From NCBI RefSeq assembly GCF_009711135.1, contig NZ_WMIC01000002.1, positions 124,001 through 188,000 of the forward strand: a stretch of 64,000 bases of DNA, given 5' to 3'. The translations under genes and the position numbers were made by a program. Origin of the DNA: Flavobacterium sp. LC2016-01 (GTDB lineage: Bacteria > Bacteroidota > Bacteroidia > Flavobacteriales > Flavobacteriaceae). Positions within the stretch are counted from its first letter, which is position 1; each line of letters begins with the position of its first letter. The notes below the pieces were generated by a model. The model did not search any database, was not told the origin of the DNA, and saw only the letters and a list, made by a program, of their open reading frames with translations. Of the stretch, positions 35,542 through 43,950 are shown one piece after another.

Positions 35542-35723
35542 ATGTCAGCAAGTGGAGCTCGAAATTAGTTATGATTCGGTTTCAGCTTCACTCTTGCTGG
35601 CATTATTTTTTGAAGCAGAAATTTCGTTTTCATAACACCTTCTGTCCCGCTATCCGCTATATCTTTTATGGCTCCCGATAGCTATCGGGACTGCCATAAA
35701 AGGATACCGCTTCTATCGGGGCT
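35542..35723. repeat. Composite intergenic hairpin elements after metE
   Basis: Two stacked inverted repeats fill the 303-base gap 35511-35813. The first is an imperfect hairpin whose arms contain CAGCAAG (35542-35564 with about 35590-35612). The second is a long one, 35645-35723, in which CCCGCTATCCGC and GATACCGCTTCTATCGGGG flank CCATAAAA arms and an inner CCCGATAGCTATCGGG. The second type is repeated, diverged, at about 52405-52475 and 49985-50090. No gene is seen here. Confidence 0.7.
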
Positions 35724-35763
35724 AGACTAGAACTTTATATTTTTAAAAGACCTTTTAGTTAAA

Positions 35764-35793
35764 AAAAAGCATCCACTTTCGCAGATGCTTTTT
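35764..35793 (-). terminator. Terminator of barrel gene 1
   Basis: AAAAAGCATC/GATGCTTTTT stem after the first barrel gene. The same stem words occur after each of the three barrel genes. Confidence 0.8.
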
Positions 35794-35813
35794 AATTATA
35801 TACTGTTTCGAAA

Positions 35814-36398
35814 TTAAAAATTCTTTGAAACTCCTACAGAAAATGCCTGGCCTAAACTAAAATTAAAGTTTTTAATATCTCTTCCGCCATTATCATAGTT
35901 TAAAGTATTATAACCTAAACCGCCAATATTGAAGTTGATGCCAAAACCTTTATCAACATTGATAAAAATAGCTGGAGTAGCAGTAACATATACTCCATCA
36001 GCTTTTTGATCATTTCCTCCATCTGCCGGGTTTATAATTCTTTCTTTTTGGTTTTGAAAACCTAAACCCAAATCAGTATAAAATGAAAAGGTTTGATTTA
36101 ATGGTTTTGTATAACGAACAAAACCTCCAACCTTAAAATTATTTGTTTTTTGCAGCAACAAATCTTCATCTTTATTTTCATAAGTTCCTACAGCACCTTC
36201 GATACCCGCTGTCCAGTTTTCATGGAACTGATAACCTACTTTTGGAGCAAAAGAAAAATAATGCTGTTTATTATCTCCAGCATTATAAGAAGTTGTCTGA
36301 GAGTTGTAACTAATACTTCCCATTACTAAAATTGACCCTTTTTGGGCGTTCGCAAAGCTAAAAATAGCCAATGCAGCAATAACTAGAATTTTTTTCAT
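35814..36398 (-). CDS. Small outer-membrane beta-barrel protein, copy 1
   Basis: 194 residues with a signal peptide (MKKILVIAALAIFSFANA) and an 8-stranded OmpW/OmpX-like barrel. Landmarks are APKVGYQFHENWTAGIEGAVG, RYTKPLNQTFSFYTDLGLGFQ and a terminal GVSKNF ending in aromatic Phe, the outer-membrane insertion signal. It is one of three tandem paralogues, each with its own terminator. Substrate or ligand unknown; probably a structural or adhesion-type porin-like protein. Confidence 0.85.
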   Translation of the reverse strand: MKKILVIAALAIFSFANAQKGSILVMGSISYNSQTTSYNAGDNKQHYFSFAPKVGYQFHENWTAGIEGAVGTYENKDEDLLLQKTNNFKVGGFVRYTKPLNQTFSFYTDLGLGFQNQKERIINPADGGNDQKADGVYVTATPAIFINVDKGFGINFNIGGLGYNTLNYDNGGRDIKNFNFSLGQAFSVGVSKNF

Positions 36399-36517
36399 AT
36401 GTGGTATTTATTAAATTTTATATAGTTTTAACAATAAAGATGCCACAAAAAACATGTAATTGTTTTAATAACAATTACATAACAAGTGCATCTAAAAAAC
36501 ACAAACTTTAAAACAAA

Positions 36518-36545
36518 AAAGCATCCGCCGTGGCGGATGCTTTCT
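36518..36545 (-). terminator. Terminator of barrel gene 2
   Basis: 12-bp stem AAAGCATCCGCC/GGCGGATGCTTT. Confidence 0.85.
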
Positions 36546-36568
36546 AAAATTGAATATTTATTTCCCGA

Positions 36569-37159
36569 TTAAAAATTCTTTGAAATACCTACAGAAAATG
36601 CTTTTCCGAAAGAGAAATTAAAGTTTTTAAAATCGTTTACATTTTCATTTTCATAATTAAAAGTATTGTACCCTAAACCTCCTACATTAAAATTTAAACC
36701 AAACCCATTATTAACATTAATGAAAATTGCAGGGGTAAGGCTAACATAAAACCCATTGCCTTTATCAACTGACGAAATAGACCCGTTACTATTTGTACTC
36801 TTCTGGTTCTGAAATCCCGATCCTAAATCAACATAAGCAGAAAAAGTTTGATTTAAAGGTTTAGAGTAACGCAAAAAACCTCCTAACGAAAAAACATCTG
36901 ATTTACTTTCAGAACTTTCAACAAACTTGGATTCCGTTTTTGCATTCCCAATTCCTCCTTCAATACCGGCTGTCCAGTTTTCGTGAAATTGGTACCCCAC
37001 TTTTGGCCAAAAAACAAAAGATCTAGATTTGATTTCTGAATTTACAGCTGTTCCATTTTGAGAATTATATTCAAGATTTCCCATAACCAAAACAGATCCT
37101 TTTTGAGCGTTCATAACACCAAAAACAGTTAACATTGCAATAAGTAACATTTTTTTCAT
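36569..37159 (-). CDS. Small outer-membrane beta-barrel protein, copy 2
   Basis: 196 residues with a signal peptide (MKKMLLIAMLTVFGVMNA) and the same barrel layout as copy 1: PKVGYQFHENWTAGIEGGIG is identical over 17 of 20 positions, and it ends in AFSVGISKNF. Differences are concentrated between strands (the Ser/Asn-rich loop near 120-135), as expected for surface loops. Its upstream region (TTTTATATAG.TTTAACAATAAAGATGCCAC) is duplicated before copy 1. Confidence 0.85.
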   Translation of the reverse strand: MKKMLLIAMLTVFGVMNAQKGSVLVMGNLEYNSQNGTAVNSEIKSRSFVFWPKVGYQFHENWTAGIEGGIGNAKTESKFVESSESKSDVFSLGGFLRYSKPLNQTFSAYVDLGSGFQNQKSTNSNGSISSVDKGNGFYVSLTPAIFINVNNGFGLNFNVGGLGYNTFNYENENVNDFKNFNFSFGKAFSVGISKNF

Positions 37160-37275
37160 AATTGTTGAGATTTGTTAAATTTTATATAGATTTAACAATA
37201 AAGATGCCACAAAAACTGAGCAATTATTTTCATAACAATTAATTAACAAGCAGTTGTAAAAACATAAATTAAAAA

Positions 37276-37305
37276 AAAAAGCATCCGCCGGAGCAGATGC
37301 TTTTT
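37276..37305 (-). terminator. Terminator of barrel gene 3
   Basis: AAAAAGCATC/GATGCTTTTT stem preceded by an A-run. Confidence 0.8.
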
Positions 37306-37326
37306 GAAATTGAATAAAAATTAAGA

Positions 37327-37908
37327 TTAGAAGTTTTTAGAAACTCCAATATTAAATGTCTGACCAAAATTGAAGAAGAATTTGCTGTAATCTTCTCCAT
37401 TGTTATCAAAACTTAATGTTTCGTATCCTAAACCACCAATATTGAAGTTTAGACCAAAACCTTTTTTCATGTTAATAAAAAGAGCCGGTGTTACACCAAT
37501 ATAAACACCATTTCCTTTATATTTCACATAACTATTTCCGTTATTAGCGTAGATCTTGTTTTTTTCGCTTTGGAAACCTGCTCCCATATCTGCAAAAACC
37601 GAAAACGTTTGGCTTAACGGCACAGAATAACGTACAAAACCTCCAATTCTAAAATTATTGTCTTTACGTTTCGTACCTGCATCCACATCAGATGAAGTTG
37701 CTGCAATTTCTCCTCCTACTGTCCAGTTGTCGTTAAATTGGTAACCTACTTTTGGAGAAAAAGTAAACGTACTTGTTTTGTCTTCGCTAAATTGGTATTC
37801 TGATTTTTCAGAAGTGTAACCAATGCTTCCAGCTACTAAAATTGTTCCTTTTTGTGCATTTGCAAAACTGCAGATAGCTAGGGCAGCTATCACTAAAAAA
37901 TTTTTCAT
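37327..37908 (-). CDS. Small outer-membrane beta-barrel protein, copy 3
   Basis: 193 residues with a signal peptide (MKNFLVIAALAICSFANA), then strands with PKVGYQFNDNWTVGGEIAA, RYSVPLSQTFSVFADMGAG and a terminal FNIGVSKNF. It is the most diverged of the three and the first on the minus strand, suggesting it is the oldest copy. The cysteine in its signal peptide is not in a lipobox. It is divergent from gldA. Confidence 0.85.
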   Translation of the reverse strand: MKNFLVIAALAICSFANAQKGTILVAGSIGYTSEKSEYQFSEDKTSTFTFSPKVGYQFNDNWTVGGEIAATSSDVDAGTKRKDNNFRIGGFVRYSVPLSQTFSVFADMGAGFQSEKNKIYANNGNSYVKYKGNGVYIGVTPALFINMKKGFGLNFNIGGLGYETLSFDNNGEDYSKFFFNFGQTFNIGVSKNF

Positions 37909-38029
37909 GATTTGGGTGTATTTTAATTTAGCATTCCTTTAACAATAACGATGCCGTGAATAAAGGACTCTCCTATTTTTTATCATCATTTTTAGAAGAC
38001 AAAATGTAGTAATCGAAACTATTTCTGTT

Positions 38030-38037
38030 TACTTTTG
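38030..38037 (+). promoter_or_regulatory. -7 box of gldA
   Basis: TACTTTTG (TAnnTTTG) 18-25 bases before the gldA start; no clear -33 box. Confidence 0.5.
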
Positions 38038-38054
38038 CAGTAAATAAAAAGTCA

Positions 38055-38951
38055 ATGTCGATAGAAGTAAACAGCATATCAAAAAGTTACGGAGAGCAAA
38101 AAGCTTTAAATGAAATTTCTTTTAAAATCAACAAAGGAGAAATCGTCGGATTTCTTGGTCCAAATGGAGCTGGAAAATCTACTTTAATGAAAATTTTGAC
38201 CACTTATTTACTTGCTGATAGTGGCGCAGCCCTTGTAAATGGCCACGATGTCATGACAAACACTAAAGAGGTGCAACGCTCGATTGGGTATTTGCCAGAG
38301 CATAATCCGCTGTATTTAGATTTGTATGTTCGTGAATATTTGGCTTTTAATGCCGATGTTTATAAAGTTCCAAAATCAAGAATCGAAGAAGTAATTCAAC
38401 TGACAGGACTGACACCGGAAAGTCATAAAAAGATAAGCCAATTATCAAAAGGATACCGCCAGCGTGTTGGACTTGCCAATGCTTTATTGCACAATCCTGA
38501 TGTTTTAATTCTGGATGAACCAACTACAGGTCTGGATCCGAATCAGTTAATGGAAATTCGAAATGTAATTAAAAATGTGGGAAAAGATAAAACCGTTTTT
38601 TTATCGACACACATTATGCAGGAAGTCGAAGCGATTTGTGATCGTGTCATAATTATTGACAAAGGACAAATTGTAGCCGATAATAAATTAGATCATTTAG
38701 TATCTGCCAATAAAGAGCAAGTTATAGAAGTTGAATTTGATTATCAGGTAGAACAACAGCTGTTGGCAAAACTGGAAAACATCACTTCATATGTTAACAC
38801 ACATGACATGACTTGGGAACTTACTTTTGTAACCGAGAAAGACATGCGCCCAGCCATCTTCGATTTTGCCAATGAAAATGGCTTAAAAACATTACAATTG
38901 AATCAAAAAAACAAAAATCTGGAAGCGGTTTTTAGAGAAATTACTAAGTAG
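38055..38951 (+). CDS. gldA: Gliding motility ABC transporter ATP-binding protein GldA
   Basis: 298-residue ABC ATPase with Walker A GPNGAGKST, Q-loop region IGYLPEHNPLY, signature LSKGYRQRVG and Walker B VLILDEPTTGLDP with the H-loop STHIMQEVE. The C-terminal 70 residues match the GldA type (LDHLVSANKEQVIEVEF). GldA works with GldF and GldG, which are not in this window. It was genetically required for gliding in F. johnsoniae, though the transporter is not universal in gliders. Single gene, followed by a hairpin terminator. Confidence 0.92.
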   Translation: MSIEVNSISKSYGEQKALNEISFKINKGEIVGFLGPNGAGKSTLMKILTTYLLADSGAALVNGHDVMTNTKEVQRSIGYLPEHNPLYLDLYVREYLAFNADVYKVPKSRIEEVIQLTGLTPESHKKISQLSKGYRQRVGLANALLHNPDVLILDEPTTGLDPNQLMEIRNVIKNVGKDKTVFLSTHIMQEVEAICDRVIIIDKGQIVADNKLDHLVSANKEQVIEVEFDYQVEQQLLAKLENITSYVNTHDMTWELTFVTEKDMRPAIFDFANENGLKTLQLNQKNKNLEAVFREITK

Positions 38952-38974
38952 TTTTTTCAAATCACTATACTATT

Positions 38975-39014
38975 AAAACCAATTTGTTCTTAAGAATAAA
39001 TTGGTTTTTCTTTT
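38975..39014 (+). terminator. Terminator of gldA
   Basis: Stem AAAACCAATTT/AAATTGGTTTT with inner TTCTTAAGAA and a T-run. Confidence 0.85.
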
Positions 39015-39133
39015 TTAGATAGCTCTTAAAGCTTTCTTTCTTTTCAAACACACTTTATCATCTCGTTTTCAAACGATTAATAATTTATATGCTTTTTTTA
39101 TTTATTTTTATTTAGACTTGATATAAATAGTAT

Positions 39134-39141
39134 TATATTTG
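39134..39141 (+). promoter_or_regulatory. -7 box of the miniature transcription unit
   Basis: TATATTTG is a full match to TAnnTTTG, 10 bases before the 20-codon frame. A TTG at 39118-39120 is only 13 bases upstream, so the -33 part is poor. Confidence 0.5.
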
Positions 39142-39150
39142 CAAAGAGAA

Positions 39151-39213
39151 ATGGTACAATTTCATACTTTAATCAACCTTTCGATTCTTGTTTTTTGTTT
39201 TTTTTTGTGTTAG
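39151..39213 (+). CDS. Possible 20-residue hydrophobic peptide (tiny gene or leader)
   Basis: ATG at 39151 to TAG at 39211 reads MVQFHTLINLSILVFCFFLC: a short hydrophobic helix, enough for one membrane span, with two cysteines. It is bracketed by a -7 box and a hairpin terminator, and the gldA transcript ends before it. The downstream gene is on the opposite strand, so this is not a leader for it. It could equally be a small non-coding RNA of about 100 bases. The 309-base gap 38952-39261 holds only this unit and the gldA terminator. Confidence 0.35.
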   Translation: MVQFHTLINLSILVFCFFLC

Positions 39214-39247
39214 TAAAGAGCCTGTATGTAGTTAACAGGCTCTTTTA
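39214..39247 (+). terminator. Terminator of the miniature unit
   Basis: AAGAGCCTGT/ACAGGCTCTT stem followed by TTATATTTTT. The T-run is on the plus side only. Confidence 0.75.
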
Positions 39248-39261
39248 TATTTTTAGAACCT

Positions 39262-40671
39262 TTATATTTCAAGATCTAAAATAGAAGTTTTCATTTCGTC
39301 AATAATAATCTTAATATCATCTTCGGTTGTGCGCCAATTCACGAAAGAAGCTCTGATTCCTTTTTTATTCTGATAAAATGTCGGCGTCATAAAAACTTTT
39401 CCTTTATCATTCAAAATCGTCAAAAACTCATTTACTTTCTCTTGATTATGATTTCCTTTTAAAGTAAAACAAACATTATTAAGACGAATTGGAGCCAACA
39501 ATTCAAAACTTCCTGTTTCAATCAAAGCGTTGGCAAAATGAAGCGCCAATGCTGTACTGTTTTCAACAATATCTTTAAATCCGTCTTTCCCATAAGCGCG
39601 CAGCGCAAACCACGCCGGAAGTGCACGTAAACGTCGTGAATTTTCAGGAAGAACATTTAAATAATTAAAATTCTCCAGCGGATTTCCTAAATAAGGTGCA
39701 TTAGAATTCTGGAACGTTTCGATCTGTAAACTTAAATGGTCTTTTTTTATCAAATAAAAAGCACTTTCATAAGGTACATTCAGCCATTTATGACAATCAA
39801 TTGTAATGCTGTCTGCTCCTTCCCAACCTTCAACTAAATGTTTGAATTTATCTGAAACAGCTGCAAATCCGCCAAAAGCAGCGTCAATATGCCACCAGAA
39901 ATTATATTTTTCACGTAATGCTGCAATGGCTTCAAAATCGTCAAAATCGGCTGTATTAACCGTTCCTGCACTTGAAATTAAGATAAAAGGTTTTCCGTTT
40001 AATTTTTTAATATTTTCTTCTAAATCAGATAAATCTATGGCTTCACGATTGCCTTCAATTGTTTTTACAGCCGTATAATTTTGACTGCCAATTCCTAACA
40101 TTGATAAACATTTGATAGAAGAAGAATGTGGTGTTGCAGTTAAAATTGAAATAGGTTCAGAAATTCCGTTTCTAGCAAAATCTTTTCCTGACTGTTTTCC
40201 AAACCACTGTCTGGCAACTCCTAAACAGGTAAAATTTGACATCGTAGCACCAGTTACAAATCCGCCAGAAAATGTATCCGGCAATTCTAATAACTGTAAT
40301 AAAAAATTAATGGTTTCGAATTCAATCAATGCCGATGCACCTCCCTGCGCTTTGATCGCCTGTGTGTTTTGATCGTAAACCGAAGCCAGCCAATCACCAA
40401 CAATTGATGCTGGAGTCGAACCTCCGGTAACAAATCCTAAATAACGCGGTCCCGGCGAAGAAACCATAAGCGGTGCCAGTCTTTCATTAAATTCATTTAA
40501 TGCTGCAATTGAACCTAAACCAAACTCGTTTAAAGTAGCCGCAGGATCAATTGTGTTTTTATTTGAAGTAGGAATCGTTTCGAGATTATTTAAGAAATCA
40601 ATTCCCTGCTGTTTTGTTTTTTCAAGAATATTTTCAAAATCATTAAGATCATTTTGCAATACTGAGTTCAT
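39262..40671 (-). CDS. Pyridoxal-phosphate-dependent decarboxylase family protein
   Basis: A 469-residue group II decarboxylase-like, fold-type I PLP enzyme. The Schiff-base lysine is in DCHKWLNVPYE (near residue 294), the PLP Asp/His region in WHIDAAFGGFAA, and the TGGSTPASIVGDWL segment is typical. The substrate, such as an aromatic amino acid, glutamate or diaminobutyrate, cannot be assigned. The gene is sometimes annotated as an aspartate aminotransferase family protein. Its neighbours (T9SS cargo upstream) give no pathway clue. Confidence 0.85.
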   Translation of the reverse strand: MNSVLQNDLNDFENILEKTKQQGIDFLNNLETIPTSNKNTIDPAATLNEFGLGSIAALNEFNERLAPLMVSSPGPRYLGFVTGGSTPASIVGDWLASVYDQNTQAIKAQGGASALIEFETINFLLQLLELPDTFSGGFVTGATMSNFTCLGVARQWFGKQSGKDFARNGISEPISILTATPHSSSIKCLSMLGIGSQNYTAVKTIEGNREAIDLSDLEENIKKLNGKPFILISSAGTVNTADFDDFEAIAALREKYNFWWHIDAAFGGFAAVSDKFKHLVEGWEGADSITIDCHKWLNVPYESAFYLIKKDHLSLQIETFQNSNAPYLGNPLENFNYLNVLPENSRRLRALPAWFALRAYGKDGFKDIVENSTALALHFANALIETGSFELLAPIRLNNVCFTLKGNHNQEKVNEFLTILNDKGKVFMTPTFYQNKKGIRASFVNWRTTEDDIKIIIDEMKTSILDLEI

Positions 40672-40748
40672 TTTTTCTGCTTTAAAATGTTTTTCCCGAA
40701 TTTAGTGAATAATCTCCATTTCATCCGAAAAAATACACCAAAAAACAG

Positions 40749-43700
40749 CTACCTTTTCATACTAAAATGTCCTTTATAAACTTTTCCGTTTTCTCGTGTT
40801 ACAACAAACCAATAATCTGAAGATGGAAGTTCTTTTCCGTTAAAAGTACCATCCCAAGTACTGTAAGCATTTAATTCTTTCAAAAATTTTCCGTAACGGT
40901 CAAATATCTTGGTAATTATTGAGGGTTCTGTTTCTGAAAATTTTATTCCCCAAGTATCATTATAACCGTCTTGGTTTGGAGTAAAAAACTTCGGGTAATT
41001 CAGCAGAAATACTTCTTGATTTACAATTCCGCAGCCATTTTTATCACGAACATATACGATGTAATCACCTGTTGCTAATCCCGAAAAAATGTTGCTGTCC
41101 TGATACGTATTTCCATCAACTGAATATTCGTAATTTCCTAAACTTGAATCCGCCAATTGTACTTCAATTACATTATCTGAATCTGTCCAATCCTGAACAG
41201 CTAGATTTTTAATTGTGGCACTATTAGAGAGTTTAACCTGAAAATCTTTTGTCGAAGAACAAATGACGTTTCCATGATTTTGAGTAACAGTTACCGAATA
41301 AGAACCGGCTTCTGTAATAATTATTGATTCTGAAGAAGCTCCATTTGACCACAAATAACCATCAAAACCAGAGCCTGCATGAACTTCGACATCTTTATTT
41401 TGGCATAAAGAAACAGTATCAGAAATTGAAATTACAGGGACATTTACAAGTGTCAGATTTAGTTCCGCAATTTGAAAACACTTATCATCAGAATCAATTC
41501 TGACATAAATTAAAGTTGTTCCATCTGCTAAATTATAACTTGAAGCATTCTCGATTTTCTCAACAGTAATCTGATTTTCGGCACCGCTTAATGTAGTGTA
41601 ATAATTAAAAATGCATGAAGGACATGAAGTTATTTCGGCATTATAATTATTAAGATTTAATATTTCAGTTCCATCGTTTAATTCATCACAAACATTAGCC
41701 GAAACATTATTCAATAATAAAGATGGGACAGCTATAGAAACCGAAACTGCCAGACGATTTCCACTTTCACACCCATTTAAAGTCTGTGATGCAAAGTAGG
41801 CTGTCCCATTTATTAAATTTGTTGTTGAAGATAAAATTTGACCATTTACTGCACTGTCATACCAAACAACATTTGTCCCAACAGCAGTTAGATTTCCAAT
41901 TGTTGGTTTTTGTGAGGTACAAAAATTTTGTTCTGAATCTCCTACTGGAGGTAGTGTATTTTGAATAATTACAAGAACTGGAATTCTTTCGCTTTCGCAA
42001 ATGGAAATTGCTTGTGATGCGTAATAGGTTTTGTTTCCTAGAATTGTCGCCGCAGACAATAAATTCCCATTTGAAGAAGCATCGTACCATTTTATATTCT
42101 GGCCGTTTATTGAAATGTCCTGTAAACTCGCATTTTGCTGTATACAAAAAGTCTGCGGACTTACTGCTGACGGAAGTGGTTCTGTATTGATATAAGCCTT
42201 TATTTCAACTTCATTTGGCACTAAAGAAACACAGCCTAAATTGTTTTTAATAAGAATTTTATAAATTCCCGGAACTAGTTTATCTTTTGAATTGGAAGTT
42301 ATCCAAGATGCTCCATTATCAAAACTATAAGATGCTGCCGAATCAGAAACTGTTATTGTTCCCGTTGAGAGCATACAATCCGGCTGAATTACCGAAGTTG
42401 TTGGTGTTGGCGGATAACCAGGTGGCACTAAAATTGAAACTGTAACAGCCGTTGTTTCGCAGCCCGAACTGTTTCTGCTTTTTATTAAATAATCTCCAGC
42501 TTCTAATCCTGATTTAGAATTACTGACAGACCAACTTATACCATTATCAAAACTATATTCGTAATCTAAACTTGTAAAAGTAATTGTTCCTAAAGGATTA
42601 GAACAAATAACAGGCTGTATTACAGAAAATGTCGGGACAGCACTTGATGAAGCAACTGTATTGATATGTGCCACAATTGGTGTTGAAGCACAACCTGTAC
42701 TCAGTTTTGCCGTAACATTATAATCGCCGCCCGGCAAATTAGAAAAAATACCAGATGCCTGATAATTGGTTCCATCAATACTATAAGTTGTATTTGCCGA
42801 AGCAGTAATACTTATAGTTCCAGTTGGCACATCGCATGTTGGCTGCACAGTTGTGAAAGTTGGAACAACGGTGCTTTCATTTACTTTAAAGCTGATAGTG
42901 TTTGATACAACCCGGCAAGATGCCGAGGAAATATTTGCGCTTTGTGCAACCGCCATGCGATATAAATAAGTGCCCACTGTCGAGTTGGGGACAAAAGAGT
43001 AGGTTAATGTATTTGCTCCTGAAATGTCAGTCCAAGTTGTTCCATTATCACTGCTGACTTGCCATTGATAAGCCGGATTTGAATATCCCGAAGATACCGT
43101 TCCTGTCAAGGTATAACTTTGAGAATCGCCTTGACAAATCGTTAAATTAGTGCTGGTATTGTTTTGTACAGAGGAAGTAACTGTTGGTCCACACGCTCTA
43201 AAAGTAATATCGTCTAAAGCAATATCGTTTCCTGGCGCAGCACCGGCTTTATTATTTCGCATTCTGATAACTACAGTAGAAATTCCCGTCGGAGTCGTAA
43301 AAAAGAAACCATATTGTTTCCAGACTGCACTTGAACTCAAACCAATGTCTCCTGTATTATAAGTTCCTAAAATAGTTCCAGAAGTTGATTCGATAGTAAA
43401 AGTAATATTGGGCGGACTAGTATCGTTTGAGCGCAGTAAGTTCATAATCCAGGCCGCAAACTCATAAGTAGTATCTGGACAAAGACCTGTAACCGTGTTT
43501 TTATAAAAATAATCAGTGGTTGAAAGACTCGCATTGACAACCATCATATAACCTCCGCCTGTATGATCTGTCGTTGTCCACCAGGTGCCGGGCGTATTGG
43601 TTGTTTTTTCGATGGTATAAGAACCGTCGTTTGGAAAATCTGCAGTTGTCCAAGTGTAGCTTGTAATTCCAGTTCCCAGAGCTGTTCCGTGGGAAGCTGT

Positions 43701-43817
43701 TCCTGATCCAAAATCGAGCTTCACAACAGCATCACCTAAGCTTCCAGTACACAATTGTGCCTGTATTTTTAATACAAGAAAAAATAAGATTATTACTAAG
43801 ACAGTTTTACGATTCAA
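40749..43817 (-). CDS. T9SS type B sorting domain protein (secreted, gliding-associated C-terminus)
   Basis: 1022 residues: signal peptide (MNRKTVLVIILFFLVLKIQAQ), an N-terminal beta-sandwich region (about 25-210), an Ig-like domain, several SprB-type or PKD-like modules of about 75 residues with recurrent YSFDNG.SW and GDY.V motifs, and a C-terminal type B sorting domain (KFFTPNQDGYNDTWGI to YKGHFSMKR). Such proteins cross the outer membrane by the type IX system and are either released or attached to the surface, often as adhesins. No T9SS machinery gene is adjacent. Confidence 0.9.
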   Translation of the reverse strand: MNRKTVLVIILFFLVLKIQAQLCTGSLGDAVVKLDFGSGTASHGTALGTGITSYTWTTADFPNDGSYTIEKTTNTPGTWWTTTDHTGGGYMMVVNASLSTTDYFYKNTVTGLCPDTTYEFAAWIMNLLRSNDTSPPNITFTIESTSGTILGTYNTGDIGLSSSAVWKQYGFFFTTPTGISTVVIRMRNNKAGAAPGNDIALDDITFRACGPTVTSSVQNNTSTNLTICQGDSQSYTLTGTVSSGYSNPAYQWQVSSDNGTTWTDISGANTLTYSFVPNSTVGTYLYRMAVAQSANISSASCRVVSNTISFKVNESTVVPTFTTVQPTCDVPTGTISITASANTTYSIDGTNYQASGIFSNLPGGDYNVTAKLSTGCASTPIVAHINTVASSSAVPTFSVIQPVICSNPLGTITFTSLDYEYSFDNGISWSVSNSKSGLEAGDYLIKSRNSSGCETTAVTVSILVPPGYPPTPTTSVIQPDCMLSTGTITVSDSAASYSFDNGASWITSNSKDKLVPGIYKILIKNNLGCVSLVPNEVEIKAYINTEPLPSAVSPQTFCIQQNASLQDISINGQNIKWYDASSNGNLLSAATILGNKTYYASQAISICESERIPVLVIIQNTLPPVGDSEQNFCTSQKPTIGNLTAVGTNVVWYDSAVNGQILSSTTNLINGTAYFASQTLNGCESGNRLAVSVSIAVPSLLLNNVSANVCDELNDGTEILNLNNYNAEITSCPSCIFNYYTTLSGAENQITVEKIENASSYNLADGTTLIYVRIDSDDKCFQIAELNLTLVNVPVISISDTVSLCQNKDVEVHAGSGFDGYLWSNGASSESIIITEAGSYSVTVTQNHGNVICSSTKDFQVKLSNSATIKNLAVQDWTDSDNVIEVQLADSSLGNYEYSVDGNTYQDSNIFSGLATGDYIVYVRDKNGCGIVNQEVFLLNYPKFFTPNQDGYNDTWGIKFSETEPSIITKIFDRYGKFLKELNAYSTWDGTFNGKELPSSDYWFVVTRENGKVYKGHFSMKR

Positions 43818-43950
43818 AACAAAGTGTTTTTGTGTCGGTAAAACTACTTTATAATAAAATAACGGCTTAAAATTTTATACTAATGCCAAGAAACAATCGA
43901 TGTATTTAAAAGTATTATCTACCAAAGATTTACTTCGAAATTGAAATAGT

